Of a DNA stretch of 64,000 nt, positions 45,672-55,956 are shown one piece after another. The position numbers and the translations under genes are program-made. Source of the DNA: Paenibacillus montaniterrae (lineage in GTDB: Bacteria; Bacillota; Bacilli; Paenibacillales; Paenibacillaceae); NCBI RefSeq assembly GCF_018403185.1, contig NZ_BOSE01000001.1:992001-1056000 (forward strand). Direction: 5' to 3'. Numbering within the stretch: the first letter of the stretch is position 1; every line of letters begins with the position of its first letter. The notes under the pieces were generated by a model. It made no database searches. It saw only the letters and a list, made by a program, of their open reading frames with translations, and was not told where the DNA came from.

Positions 45672-48005
45672 TTACTCGGCTATCGAGCGAGAAATACTCG
45701 TTTTGCGAATCGAAGCAAGGCTGCCTAAAGCGGTCAGGCTGACAACAGCAAACAGCAGCAGCGGACTCCATACATATGCCTGCATCGGGTCAATGACAAA
45801 GCGAATATTAGATGCGCCAAAGGAAGCCATCACCATGCCGACTAGCGCCTCGCCAAACGTGTTGGAGCAAATCGTGCCAATAACAACTGCGAGCAGCAAA
45901 ATCATCAGCATCAGGCTCAAATATTTGACGCGCACATTGGATAGCGAGAAGCCGATGCTGCGTAAAATGGCAATCTCTGAAGTATCCTTGGCAATGAGCA
46001 TTTTCATAAATAAAGCAGTTATCAGCAGCGATAAAAAGACGGCAATGACAATGCCTACGACAACTAGCAGCTGCAAGCGCTCAACCGTATTGCCAAGCGT
46101 TTGCTCCAGATAGCCTTCCAGATTCGTCACCTTCGCCGGCGCAAACTGCTCCTCATATTGCTTCATAATAGAATCAAGCTGACTATGATCCCTTACATCA
46201 AGGCTTACGACATACCATAAAATATTGTCTTCATTCGCTGCAAAGCGCGCTTTGGCTGTTCGTCCGCCATTGGTAATATCCTGATAAATGCCGCTTATGG
46301 TAAAGCTTTGATCCTGACCCTCAACCTGCAGCACGACTGAATCGCCGATTGACTTTCCAAGCTCGCTGCTATTCGTATAGGAAAGCGCAATTTCCTGCAT
46401 TGTTTGCGGAGCTCTTCCTTCCATATACTCAAGCGGAAAAACATCAAGATCTCCAGTTTCAACGCTTAAATTGTCATAGCTGCCTTCATCGTTGGCGATT
46501 TTAAATTGGCTCGTAACAAGCGCGGCGTGCGATTGCACGGCTGCATCCTGCTCTACCGTTTGCAAAAGCTGCGCATAGCGCTCTTTAATATCGCTAGTAT
46601 GGCGAAGGTCAATGCGAATATCGCTGTTTCCAATCCCCATGTAAGAAATAAAGCTTGGCGAATTCATCGTATTATAGAAATTGACTGGCACGATCACAAT
46701 AAATGCGCTAATCGCAAAAACAAAAAACAGCAGTCGGAACAACTTCATTCTTTGCCAGCCGTCTTGCACAGCAAGCAGCAGCGGCACAGACAATGATTTG
46801 TTTTTATGGATCGACATCTTCAGCTTCGATCTGCCCGCTTCGCCTGTGCTGCCGGAGCGTATCGCTTCAACAGCAGATATGCGATCAAATCTGCGCAGCA
46901 CCATATAGCTGAACAGCACAATCATGCCAAAAATTAAAGCAATCGCGACGAGTGGTACTAGCGCATGCAGCGCAGTTTGTGGAGCAGTCCCCATATAAAG
47001 CGCAATATTTTGCGTAAACAAGCGATAGACGGCGAAGCTTGCAGCATAACCTGCAATTGCTGCTGTTAGCGCTAGCGCAACATATTTGCTCATATACAGC
47101 CGTTTAATCATGCTCGGCGTCATGCCGATTGCTTTCATTACGCCAATTTCCCGGTAATCTTCCTCCATCGTCGCCAGCATCGTAAAGCGAATGCACAGTA
47201 TTGCGATTAGGTTAAGAATGATGCTGATGAGTATAATCACTGCTGCGATTATTCCGTCACCCAAGCCATTTAATAGCTGGAACAGCGAATAGTCGACAAA
47301 TGGCCCTTGCTGCGGTAAAGCCGAATTTTGGAATTGCGTTGTAAATGCTTTTAGCATTGAAAAATCATGAAGCCTGAACTCAATCAGGTACTCCCGCTCC
47401 TGAATGACACGCGTCAGCTTTTCAAAGTCCTGCTCGGAAATGACAAAGCGCTTCGAATGCACCAGTGCAGGATTCATTTGAGCGTCTCTTACAAAGTCTG
47501 AAATGGTGTATGTGGCAGAGTAGCGGCCGGTATCGAATTTGACCTGATCTCCTATCTCCAGCCCGTATTGAGACTTGTAATAGACGGGTACAGCGATAGA
47601 GCCCTCACCTACTTGCACCAATTCACTTTGCAAATTCAACAAATAATCAAACTGCTCGCTTTGCGTAACAAAGCTGATGTCCATGACGCTTGCCTTTTCT
47701 GACTCCTCCTGAAGAAATAACTGTGAGCCGTCCACATTAAGCATTTCTACAATTTGAAGATGCTCCACCAGCTCATTGTCCCTTGCCCATTGTTCAATTT
47801 CTGCTTCGTTCAATGCGCCTGCGTGCATTTGTACAGCATGGGGCGCTTTCGCCTCAGTAAACAAATGCTGAATCGACTGCGTAAGCTCGACAATCATTTT
47901 GGCGCCTGATGCCATGAGCACAGAAGCTAAAAAAATGAAGATGAACAAGGTTGCGGTAATACTTTTTTTGCGCAGCATGTCTTTCTTAAGCATACTTGTC
48001 AGCAT
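45672..48005 (-). CDS. ABC transporter permease, two FtsX domains
   Basis: A 777-residue permease with ten predicted membrane segments: one N-terminal, three near 255-365, one near 430, and a final group near 645-775, in two FtsX-like domains with large extracellular loops. This is the MacB/LolC-like mechanotransmission layout. Ribosome site AGGAGGG is 13 bases from the ATG, longer than usual. It is transcribed with the downstream ATPase gene. No substrate is indicated by sequence. Confidence 0.9.
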   Translation of the reverse strand: MLTSMLKKDMLRKKSITATLFIFIFLASVLMASGAKMIVELTQSIQHLFTEAKAPHAVQMHAGALNEAEIEQWARDNELVEHLQIVEMLNVDGSQLFLQEESEKASVMDISFVTQSEQFDYLLNLQSELVQVGEGSIAVPVYYKSQYGLEIGDQVKFDTGRYSATYTISDFVRDAQMNPALVHSKRFVISEQDFEKLTRVIQEREYLIEFRLHDFSMLKAFTTQFQNSALPQQGPFVDYSLFQLLNGLGDGIIAAVIILISIILNLIAILCIRFTMLATMEEDYREIGVMKAIGMTPSMIKRLYMSKYVALALTAAIAGYAASFAVYRLFTQNIALYMGTAPQTALHALVPLVAIALIFGMIVLFSYMVLRRFDRISAVEAIRSGSTGEAGRSKLKMSIHKNKSLSVPLLLAVQDGWQRMKLFRLLFFVFAISAFIVIVPVNFYNTMNSPSFISYMGIGNSDIRIDLRHTSDIKERYAQLLQTVEQDAAVQSHAALVTSQFKIANDEGSYDNLSVETGDLDVFPLEYMEGRAPQTMQEIALSYTNSSELGKSIGDSVVLQVEGQDQSFTISGIYQDITNGGRTAKARFAANEDNILWYVVSLDVRDHSQLDSIMKQYEEQFAPAKVTNLEGYLEQTLGNTVERLQLLVVVGIVIAVFLSLLITALFMKMLIAKDTSEIAILRSIGFSLSNVRVKYLSLMLMILLLAVVIGTICSNTFGEALVGMVMASFGASNIRFVIDPMQAYVWSPLLLFAVVSLTALGSLASIRKTSISRSIAE

Positions 48006-48089
48006 GTAAACTAAATGCCCTCCTATCCTTTCATTTAATATATGGAAACTATTTCTACTACTATCTTAACACGTCCTGTCACCCTGTAA

Positions 48090-48105
48090 TCAGTCCAGGG
48101 ACTGA
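48090..48105. promoter_or_regulatory. Small palindrome upstream of the ABC permease gene
   Basis: TCAGTCC-AG-GGACTGA, perfect 7-base arms, 85 bases upstream of the permease ATG. It may be an operator; no regulator is assigned. Confidence 0.35.
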
Positions 48106-48130
48106 ATTGCTCTGTTGCTAAACAAGGTAC

Positions 48131-48165
48131 AAAAAAATAGCCACTAACAAAATGTTAATGGCTAT
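48131..48165 (-). terminator. Terminator after holA
   Basis: Minus-strand stem ATAGCCA.TAACA / TGTTA.TGGCTAT followed by TTTTTTT. Confidence 0.88.
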
Positions 48166-48201
48166 AGCATCATACAGGAAATATTTAATTATTTTTGGGT
48201 T

Positions 48202-49275
48202 CTATGACATCTTCCTGTGAAAGGACAGGGTATAGCTGCTGCCAAGCGATAAAATGAACAGCTCAAGTCCAAGTGCCTTCTCGACTCGACCGCTTTTCAT
48301 ACTGTAATCGAGATCAGCAAGCGAGCTTAACAGCTCTGCCAGCCGTTTCTTTGGGTAGCTCGTTGCCTTTTCTGCCGCCAGCTTGACGGCATATGGATGG
48401 GCGCCAATCATGCCAGCTATTTGCTTGGGGCTGTATTGCGACTCCTCAAGCTCCTTAATTTGCAGCATCATGCGAATTTGCCGCACGATTAAAGCGATAA
48501 GCTTAATCGGCTCTTCCTTGCGGACCAATAACTCCTTATAAATGGCTAGCGCTTCATTTAACTTAATATTTACGATCGCATCTACTAACGCGAACACATC
48601 TTCTTCAATCGTCACAGCAATGAGCTGATCGACAAGTGCAACTGTAATTTCTCCCTTGTCTCCAACGTGCAGACACAGCTTGTCCAGCTCCTGAGACAAC
48701 TGCTGCATGGACATGCCAATTCTGCGTATTAACAGCTCTGCAGCATCCGGACTAATTTCGCGGCCTTGCTCGCCTGCTTTTTTACGCAGCCATTGAATAA
48801 GCTGTATATGGTCTAGCTCGGGAAAATGAACAAGCACCTTGCGATCTTTTAAGCTTTTGACCAGTTTTTTACGCTCATCCAGCTTTTCTGCGTATACAAT
48901 AAACACCATAACGGTGCTTTCCAGCGGATGCTCTATGTAGCTCAATAGCGTCTCCGGGCGATGCTCAAGCTTGGCATTGTCTTTACCGACACTAGCACTG
49001 AAAATAGAGCTGTCCTTTACGATAATTAGCTTTTTTTCCACAAAAAAAGGTGCGGAATCAGCCTCGACTACAATTTCCTCCAGCGATGTCTCTTGAGTAT
49101 CAAATTTAACAATCCCCATATGCTGATCCTCAGCTGTAAACATACGGTTTTTTAGCAGCTCAACAAACTGCTCAATACGGTAGCGATCCTTGCCGTATAC
49201 AACATATAACGGCGAAAAGCGTCCGGCCTTTACAGCTTTGATTGCCTCTGTTGCCTCTATATCGCACACCCCCAA
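48202..49275 (-). CDS. holA: DNA polymerase III subunit delta
   Basis: Clamp-loader subunit that opens the beta clamp. About 355 residues, with the typical N-terminal YVVYGKDRYRIEQFVE and a C-terminal region ending in the helical collar. The start codon is unclear: TTG (49275) and GTG (49269) lack a ribosome site, while GGGGGTG stands six bases before an ATA codon at 49260 which would give IEATEAIKAVK, the expected N-terminus. In Bacillus holA lies between comEC and rpsT, as here apart from insertions. Confidence 0.92.
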   Translation of the reverse strand: MGVCDIEATEAIKAVKAGRFSPLYVVYGKDRYRIEQFVELLKNRMFTAEDQHMGIVKFDTQETSLEEIVVEADSAPFFVEKKLIIVKDSSIFSASVGKDNAKLEHRPETLLSYIEHPLESTVMVFIVYAEKLDERKKLVKSLKDRKVLVHFPELDHIQLIQWLRKKAGEQGREISPDAAELLIRRIGMSMQQLSQELDKLCLHVGDKGEITVALVDQLIAVTIEEDVFALVDAIVNIKLNEALAIYKELLVRKEEPIKLIALIVRQIRMMLQIKELEESQYSPKQIAGMIGAHPYAVKLAAEKATSYPKKRLAELLSSLADLDYSMKSGRVEKALGLELFILSLGSSYTLSFHRKMS

Positions 49276-49326
49276 TCGTCAAAAGTGTACCACTGTCCTG
49301 GCATTACTGCAATGTTTTAGCAGCAA

Positions 49327-49360
49327 AACAAAGGGATAACCTGATCGGCATCCCTTTGTT
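49327..49360 (-). terminator. Terminator after the anti-sigma gene
   Basis: AACAAAGGGAT - 12 bases - ATCCCTTTGTT, perfect 11-base arms, minus strand continuing TTGC after a T-rich arm end. A second perfect inverted repeat, TAGCTAGT / ACTAGCTA, lies just beside it at 49376-49399. Confidence 0.7.
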
Positions 49361-49488
49361 ATATATTAACATTCCTAGCTAGTTCCATGGCACTAGCTAT
49401 AGAATGGTCTTACGACGGCTTCAACCAGTCGCAGACTTTGATATATTGTAATATACGCAGCAGTAGTGAAATGTGTGACAGAATGTTA

Positions 49489-50538
49489 TTAATTTAGGCG
49501 CACAGTATAGCTGGAAAATTGTCCAGCGTCATTTGTTACGCCATACTTGAATGATTTGCCTTCGGCATCCCATTCAATAAAGCTGGCCGTACCGCTTGCT
49601 TCCAGCTCCCAGGTTTGCAGCTTTTGCTCGGAACTTGTCTCATATAAAACTATTGTATGCCCCTCAAAGGCAATATAGACTTTTCCATCAGGAGAAAAAT
49701 GCTTATCGTTTAAAGTGCCTTCACTCGCTATGCCGAATGATGGAGAGGACGACTCAAGCTCTTCATCAGCTGTGTCAGGTTGATAGCTTCCGCTCTGATC
49801 AATGATTGTAGTTTCTCTGTTGTCAGACGGAGACACGGGTGCTTCAGTCGCCTGAGAAGCAGTATCCTTGCCCGGACCGGTCACTTCACTTGGTAATGAT
49901 TCGATAGTTAGACCACCGCCCTCGTTAGCCTGAAACGTTGGAGAAGGCGTATACGTCGATTCATAAGAGCCTGAAGAAGTGGACTGGCTATTCTTTTGCA
50001 TGTTTTCGATTATGCTTTCAATAGGAGATGAAAGCGGCTCGATGTGATATCCGCTTTCAGGATCGCCAATGGAATCCTCCATACTTTTGTTAACAAAGTT
50101 TTTGTGCGCGCCTGAAGTCGACATCACATTATAATCCTTGTCAGAAATTCTCGTATCAGATAAAGCCAGCTCAGTTGAGGTATCATTGGCTTTATTGTCG
50201 CCCGCAAGGCTGGACATTGTAAATATAACGGCAGCTGCCGCTGCAATGCTTGCCGCTGCTGTCATCCAGCGCTTCCAATGGACCGATTTGGCATGATCCT
50301 GCTTGGCTCGCTGACGATCTATCGCATCCAGCTCTGGCATTATGGAATCTACAATACTTATCGAAGGGGTTACCCGAGGCAACTGCTCTAAGCTACCAGA
50401 AAGCAGCGTCAGCCGTTCGAATAAATCCTTGCAAGCTTTGCATTCGCTAAGATGTTTCATCAGTGTAGTAAGCTCTTGCTCGTTCAGATCGTAGTCTAAT
50501 TGTCGCTGCATTAGTTCACCTACTTCTGTGCAAATCAT
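49489..50538 (-). CDS. Anti-sigma factor with zinc finger and extracytoplasmic tail
   Basis: Membrane anti-sigma protein of 349 residues. The N-terminal zf-HC2 motif H29-x3-C33-x2-C36 should bind the sigma factor; one membrane segment follows at about 92-112. The external part has a long Ser/Thr/Pro-rich region (about 170-260) and ends in a beta-propeller-like segment (FSPDGKVYIAFEGHTIVLYE). Its ATG overlaps the sigma stop by four bases. The signal it senses is unknown. Confidence 0.88.
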   Translation of the reverse strand: MICTEVGELMQRQLDYDLNEQELTTLMKHLSECKACKDLFERLTLLSGSLEQLPRVTPSISIVDSIMPELDAIDRQRAKQDHAKSVHWKRWMTAAASIAAAAAVIFTMSSLAGDNKANDTSTELALSDTRISDKDYNVMSTSGAHKNFVNKSMEDSIGDPESGYHIEPLSSPIESIIENMQKNSQSTSSGSYESTYTPSPTFQANEGGGLTIESLPSEVTGPGKDTASQATEAPVSPSDNRETTIIDQSGSYQPDTADEELESSSPSFGIASEGTLNDKHFSPDGKVYIAFEGHTIVLYETSSEQKLQTWELEASGTASFIEWDAEGKSFKYGVTNDAGQFSSYTVRLN

Positions 50539-51083
50539 CCTCTAACACCACCTTTCTGATAATCTTGCAGTAATTGCTGTAGCTGTTGTCTCGCACGAAA
50601 CAGATAGGATTTCACAGTATTTAGCGGAAGATCCAGCGATGCTGCGATCTCATTATAAGAAAAGTCCTGCAAATACCGTAAAATAACTACAGTTCGATGA
50701 TGCTCAGGAAGCTGCTCAATTGCTTGTTTAATATCATCCATAGCAAATGCAGCAAGCACGTCATGCTCTACATTGCTTTTTTCCTGAAAGACAAGCTCAT
50801 GCTCTTCAATTGAAATTGTTGGCTTGTTGCGCCTAAACTTGTCAATGCAAATATTGGTAACGATACGCTGTACCCATGTCTTAAACTGAGCTTTTTCTTC
50901 ATAAGTATCTATCTTTGTATAAATACGAATCAATGCCTCCTGCGAAGCATCTAGCGCATCCTGCTCATTGTTTAATATATAGTAAGCGGTTCGATACACA
51001 TGGTTTTCAATCTCCCGCAAAAGAGTGACTAATGCTTCTCGATCACCCGATTGAGCCGCTTTAATTAGCGAAGGCTCTACCAC
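50535..51083 (-). CDS. ECF-type RNA polymerase sigma factor
   Basis: A 182-residue ECF sigma factor with region 2 (DALDASQEALIRIYTKIDTY, then FKTWVQRIVTNICIDKFRR) and region 4 (YNEIAASLDLPLNTVKSYLFRAR). The start is GTG at 51083, seven bases after GGGGGAG; the longer frame to 51107 has no ribosome site. It is coupled to its anti-sigma gene and has an ECF-style promoter just upstream, so it probably transcribes itself. Regulon unknown. Confidence 0.92.
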   Translation of the reverse strand: MVEPSLIKAAQSGDREALVTLLREIENHVYRTAYYILNNEQDALDASQEALIRIYTKIDTYEEKAQFKTWVQRIVTNICIDKFRRNKPTISIEEHELVFQEKSNVEHDVLAAFAMDDIKQAIEQLPEHHRTVVILRYLQDFSYNEIAASLDLPLNTVKSYLFRARQQLQQLLQDYQKGGVRG

Positions 51084-51113
51084 GTGAAAGCTCCCCCTCT
51101 CATGCAACCTTAC

Positions 51114-51140
51114 AGACGTTTTGCTCAGCGCAAAGGTTGC
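51114..51140 (-). promoter_or_regulatory. ECF-type promoter of the sigma/anti-sigma operon
   Basis: Minus strand TGCAACCTTT (-35 AACC at 51138-51135), 16 bases, CGTC (51118-51115), the classic AACC-N16-CGTC layout of ECF promoters. It lies about 32 bases upstream of the sigma GTG. Confidence 0.7.
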
Positions 51141-51248
51141 AGTTCATGTTTCAATGTTATCACTATTTTAAATAATTTTATGCTTTTTCAGCAAACCTTC
51201 AGAATCTACCATTAAAAGCATATCAAATAATGCAACATTCGTCACCGT

Positions 51249-53807
51249 TTAGTTCCACTTCACATAATAGGAACCTTTTGGATCAACAATAAATTGCACC
51301 TCGCCCTGCAAATCGGTACGCCATACAAGACTTTGGTACTGCGACAATCTACCTAAAACATCAGGGTGCGGATGACCGTAAACATTATTGCGTCCCGCGG
51401 AAATAACTGTTGTCCGAGGCTGTACGAAAGACAGCCAGCTATAATCTGTGGAATAACGACTGCCGTGATGTGCCGCCTTCATAATATCAATCGGAGGCAA
51501 CGGCGTGGCTCGAGCCTCTTCCACCCTCATGCGATGCTCATTAATGATCGATTCTTCCGTACTGCTGCCTACATCACCTGTATACAGCAGCGTTGTCTTA
51601 TATACGGTTAGCATAAATACGAGACTTTGTTCATTTTGCTTCTCTGCCTCGTAAATAGCGGATGGAAGCTGCTGCAGCGGCCACAGCACATCAACTGTCG
51701 TATAACGGTCAATATTAATCTGCTCACCTATAATTGGTGTGCGCAAAACAATCCCTTTTTCCATAATAAGCTGAAAAAGCTGCTCTGCCTCGCTTGATTG
51801 CTTATAGCTTCCGTTCCACCATATCTCTTTTACTGGTATCATTTTTATAATTTCAATTAAGCCGCCAATATGATCGCTATCCAGATGCGAAATAATGACT
51901 GCATCAAGCTGATGGACTCCTCGCTTCATAAGAAGCGGCAGCAACACCTTTTTGCCAACCTCAAACGGGTCCCTGCGCTGTTTCCATTCCTCCTGCTGGC
52001 CAAACTGGATCGTGCCGCCACCGTCAATCAGCAGCATTTTGCCAGTTGGCGTGCGGATTAAGCTTGCATCACCCTGACCAACATCAAGAAAGCTTATCGT
52101 TGCATTGCGATCCAGCATTTGCGGAGCATAGCCGTAAACAAGCAGCAGTCCCGCAAGCAGCAAGCAAATCCATGTCGGCTTATTAGCCTGCAGCCAGCTT
52201 TTTTGCTGCTGCGGATAAATAATGGACAGCTCGTCATAGCCATCAATCGGTTCAGTAACAGAGCGATCTGACGAATTGGACAATTCTGGCTTGCGGTCAA
52301 TACGCCGCCAGCGCGTAAACAAGTAAAACCAAATGCCATACCAAAGCAATATCCAATAAATAGACGGAGTTGCCCAAATCGTGTACAGCTGATTTACTTT
52401 GCTTAACATCTCTACGATAACAAAAGTAAGCTCATTGCACCAATGGACAATGCTGGAAATTGGTTTCGCAGCAGCAAGCGATATATGGCCGATAAGCAAG
52501 GAAATACTGGAAAGCGGCATGACGATCATGCTAATGAATGGCACGAGGAAAAAATTAGCCGCCAGCGACAATAAATGAAACTGATTAAAATAGTATATGG
52601 AGAGCGGAAAGGAAATGATCTGTGCAACAACCGTTACAGAAAAAAGATCAATTAGCCATTTCCAGCGGGTGGTTTGCGGCAAAAGACGCTGTACGGCAGG
52701 CACGCCTACAATCAAGCCTAATGTTACGACGAACGATAGCTGAAAGCTTACATCATGCAGCAAGTAAGGCTTCCACAGTACAAGCAAGGCTGCAACAATC
52801 GCAATAATATGCAGACCGTCCTTTAGCCTGCCTGCTCTTGCTGCCAGCAAGCCCAGCATCGCCATCATTCCTGCTCTAAGTACAGAGGGCGACGCGCCTG
52901 TTATTGCAACATAGCATGGAATCGCAAGCATCAGCAGACTAATAATCTGCTCCTTGCTGCAGCGCATCCATTTCAATACGGTTGTCACAATATACATAAA
53001 TACCGCTACATGAAGGCCTGAAATCGCTAATATATGGGTTAACCCCAAGGTTGAAAAGCTGCGAAACTGCTCAGGATCCAAATCCTCGCGAATTCCTAAA
53101 ATCAATCCCTTCAAATACCCGCTCTCAACCTCATTATATAGCTGATCCAGCGGCGCTGCCATCCGCTTTCTCAGCAGGTCAATTTGGTGCAGCAGACTGC
53201 TGTAATGCCAGTTGCTATCCATAATTTGCAGGCTGCTGCTCCCCTTGCTTTTCCATAGCCAGTGAATGCCCTTGCGCTGCAAATATTGACGATAATCAAA
53301 CATGCCTTTATTATTCGCTTCTGCCGGGATTGTGATCGTGCCCTGCAGCGCTATATTCAATCCACGCCGCCATGTTGAAGCCTGTTCGAGCTCTGATTGC
53401 TCCTGCAAGGTTAACTGCACAGCAAATGTCTCGCTTTCATGAATCGGCAAATCCTGCCGGGGAAAGAAAAGCTCCTTAGCTTGAAACGTGAAGCGAACCA
53501 TATTGCCGTCAATCTCCACCTCGCTTGTAATGATGCCAGAAGCCTCAGCATCAGCCTGATCAAGCTGCAGCGGCAAAGCAGTTGTATTGTAATAATCCAC
53601 CGTATAGCGCTGCACTGATCCGAGCATAAATAATACGAGCAGCAGACAAGCAAGCTTGCGCGAGCATGCCTGTCTGAGGCCTGCTATAATGAGAACGATG
53701 ATTAGCGCGAAGGTTAATAAAAGCCATAAGGCGATATCCTGAAAAATGATGCTTATGTGACCAAGCAAAAATGCAAGGACAGCGTATAGAAGCGGTCTTT
53801 TAGCCAC
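51249..53807 (-). CDS. comEC: Competence DNA-uptake channel ComEC/Rec2
   Basis: Channel that carries single-stranded DNA across the membrane in transformation. The 852-residue product has the N-terminal OB-like DUF4131 region, about ten membrane segments in the Competence domain (about 240-510), and a C-terminal metallo-beta-lactamase-type domain with SHLDSDHIGG near residue 640 and AAHHGS further on. It begins with GTG after GGAGGG. All three ComEC parts are present. Confidence 0.95.
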   Translation of the reverse strand: MAKRPLLYAVLAFLLGHISIIFQDIALWLLLTFALIIVLIIAGLRQACSRKLACLLLVLFMLGSVQRYTVDYYNTTALPLQLDQADAEASGIITSEVEIDGNMVRFTFQAKELFFPRQDLPIHESETFAVQLTLQEQSELEQASTWRRGLNIALQGTITIPAEANNKGMFDYRQYLQRKGIHWLWKSKGSSSLQIMDSNWHYSSLLHQIDLLRKRMAAPLDQLYNEVESGYLKGLILGIREDLDPEQFRSFSTLGLTHILAISGLHVAVFMYIVTTVLKWMRCSKEQIISLLMLAIPCYVAITGASPSVLRAGMMAMLGLLAARAGRLKDGLHIIAIVAALLVLWKPYLLHDVSFQLSFVVTLGLIVGVPAVQRLLPQTTRWKWLIDLFSVTVVAQIISFPLSIYYFNQFHLLSLAANFFLVPFISMIVMPLSSISLLIGHISLAAAKPISSIVHWCNELTFVIVEMLSKVNQLYTIWATPSIYWILLWYGIWFYLFTRWRRIDRKPELSNSSDRSVTEPIDGYDELSIIYPQQQKSWLQANKPTWICLLLAGLLLVYGYAPQMLDRNATISFLDVGQGDASLIRTPTGKMLLIDGGGTIQFGQQEEWKQRRDPFEVGKKVLLPLLMKRGVHQLDAVIISHLDSDHIGGLIEIIKMIPVKEIWWNGSYKQSSEAEQLFQLIMEKGIVLRTPIIGEQINIDRYTTVDVLWPLQQLPSAIYEAEKQNEQSLVFMLTVYKTTLLYTGDVGSSTEESIINEHRMRVEEARATPLPPIDIMKAAHHGSRYSTDYSWLSFVQPRTTVISAGRNNVYGHPHPDVLGRLSQYQSLVWRTDLQGEVQFIVDPKGSYYVKWN

Positions 53808-53869
53808 AGTATGCTTCCCTCCTGTTCTATCTTCTGCTCAGCGCAGCTTTGCTTGCTCAGCGCCAGGCA

Positions 53870-53904
53870 AAATAAAAAGAACCCAGACCAATGGTCCAGG
53901 TTCT
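53870..53904 (-). terminator. Terminator after comEB
   Basis: Minus-strand stem AGAACC.GGACC / GGTC.GGGTTCT followed by TTTTATTTT. It lies between comEB and comEC, so comEC needs read-through or its own start. Confidence 0.82.
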
Positions 53905-53920
53905 CCCTTATTGCAATATG

Positions 53921-54454
53921 TTATTGTTTTATTTCCATAGCCGCATGCGCTGGAGGCTCGTACATATCCAATGAACGAAAAATTATTCCAACTTGCTCCA
54001 TCAAATGCCTTACCTTCTGATCATCCTTAGAATAAGGCCGATGAAATACGATTTCACTTATCCCGCTATTAGCAAGCATATTGGCGCATGTCCAGCATGG
54101 CTGATCGGTTACATATACCACCGAGCCTTCACGGTCAATCCGATCTGTGAACAGCAGTAAATTTTGCTCTGCGTGAATCGTACGAATGCAGCGCTGCTTC
54201 TTCACAATTTGCTGCTCGCCCTGCTCATTGGTAACAAGCTCATACTCCTCGGAAATCATGCAGCCTGCCTCTTCGCAATCTTCAACTCCCATTGGAGCAC
54301 CATTATAAGCTGTACCAAGCAGCTTCTTGCCTTGCACAAGCACTGCTCCGACATGTCTGCGATGACATCTCGAGCGTGTTGAAACCATATAAGCGATATC
54401 CATAAAATACGTATCCCAATCTTTGCGCGCATGCTCCCTTGCACTGCTTTGCAT
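53921..54454 (-). CDS. comEB: ComE operon protein 2 / dCMP deaminase family
   Basis: A 177-residue zinc deaminase of the dCMP deaminase family: H94-A-E96 and P-C120-x2-C123 (PCWTC) form the active site. Located between comEA and comEC, it is the ComEB position. It carries an insertion (YELVTNEQGEQQIVKKQR) ahead of the active site. Deaminating dCMP is the family activity; a direct role in DNA uptake is doubtful. Confidence 0.94.
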   Translation of the reverse strand: MQSSAREHARKDWDTYFMDIAYMVSTRSRCHRRHVGAVLVQGKKLLGTAYNGAPMGVEDCEEAGCMISEEYELVTNEQGEQQIVKKQRCIRTIHAEQNLLLFTDRIDREGSVVYVTDQPCWTCANMLANSGISEIVFHRPYSKDDQKVRHLMEQVGIIFRSLDMYEPPAHAAMEIKQ

Positions 54455-54556
54455 ATGAACCTTCCCTTCCTTGCCCTAGCATATCAAACCAAGTTGTTAG
54501 CTATATTATAAGGTTGCAGAAAGAGGAATGCAAAACAAGCTGCCCCGTTTTACGAA

Positions 54557-55906
<1,350 letters not shown>

Positions 55907-55956
55907 TTAGTGGTAAATAATCCAATTAATACGGATACATTACCATTATGAACGAA

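Noticed and set aside
44809..48005. BceAB-type peptide-sensing module
   Set aside because: The exporter resembles that class broadly, but no BceRS two-component genes are adjacent and the permease has two FtsX domains with large loops in a layout I cannot assign to BceB.
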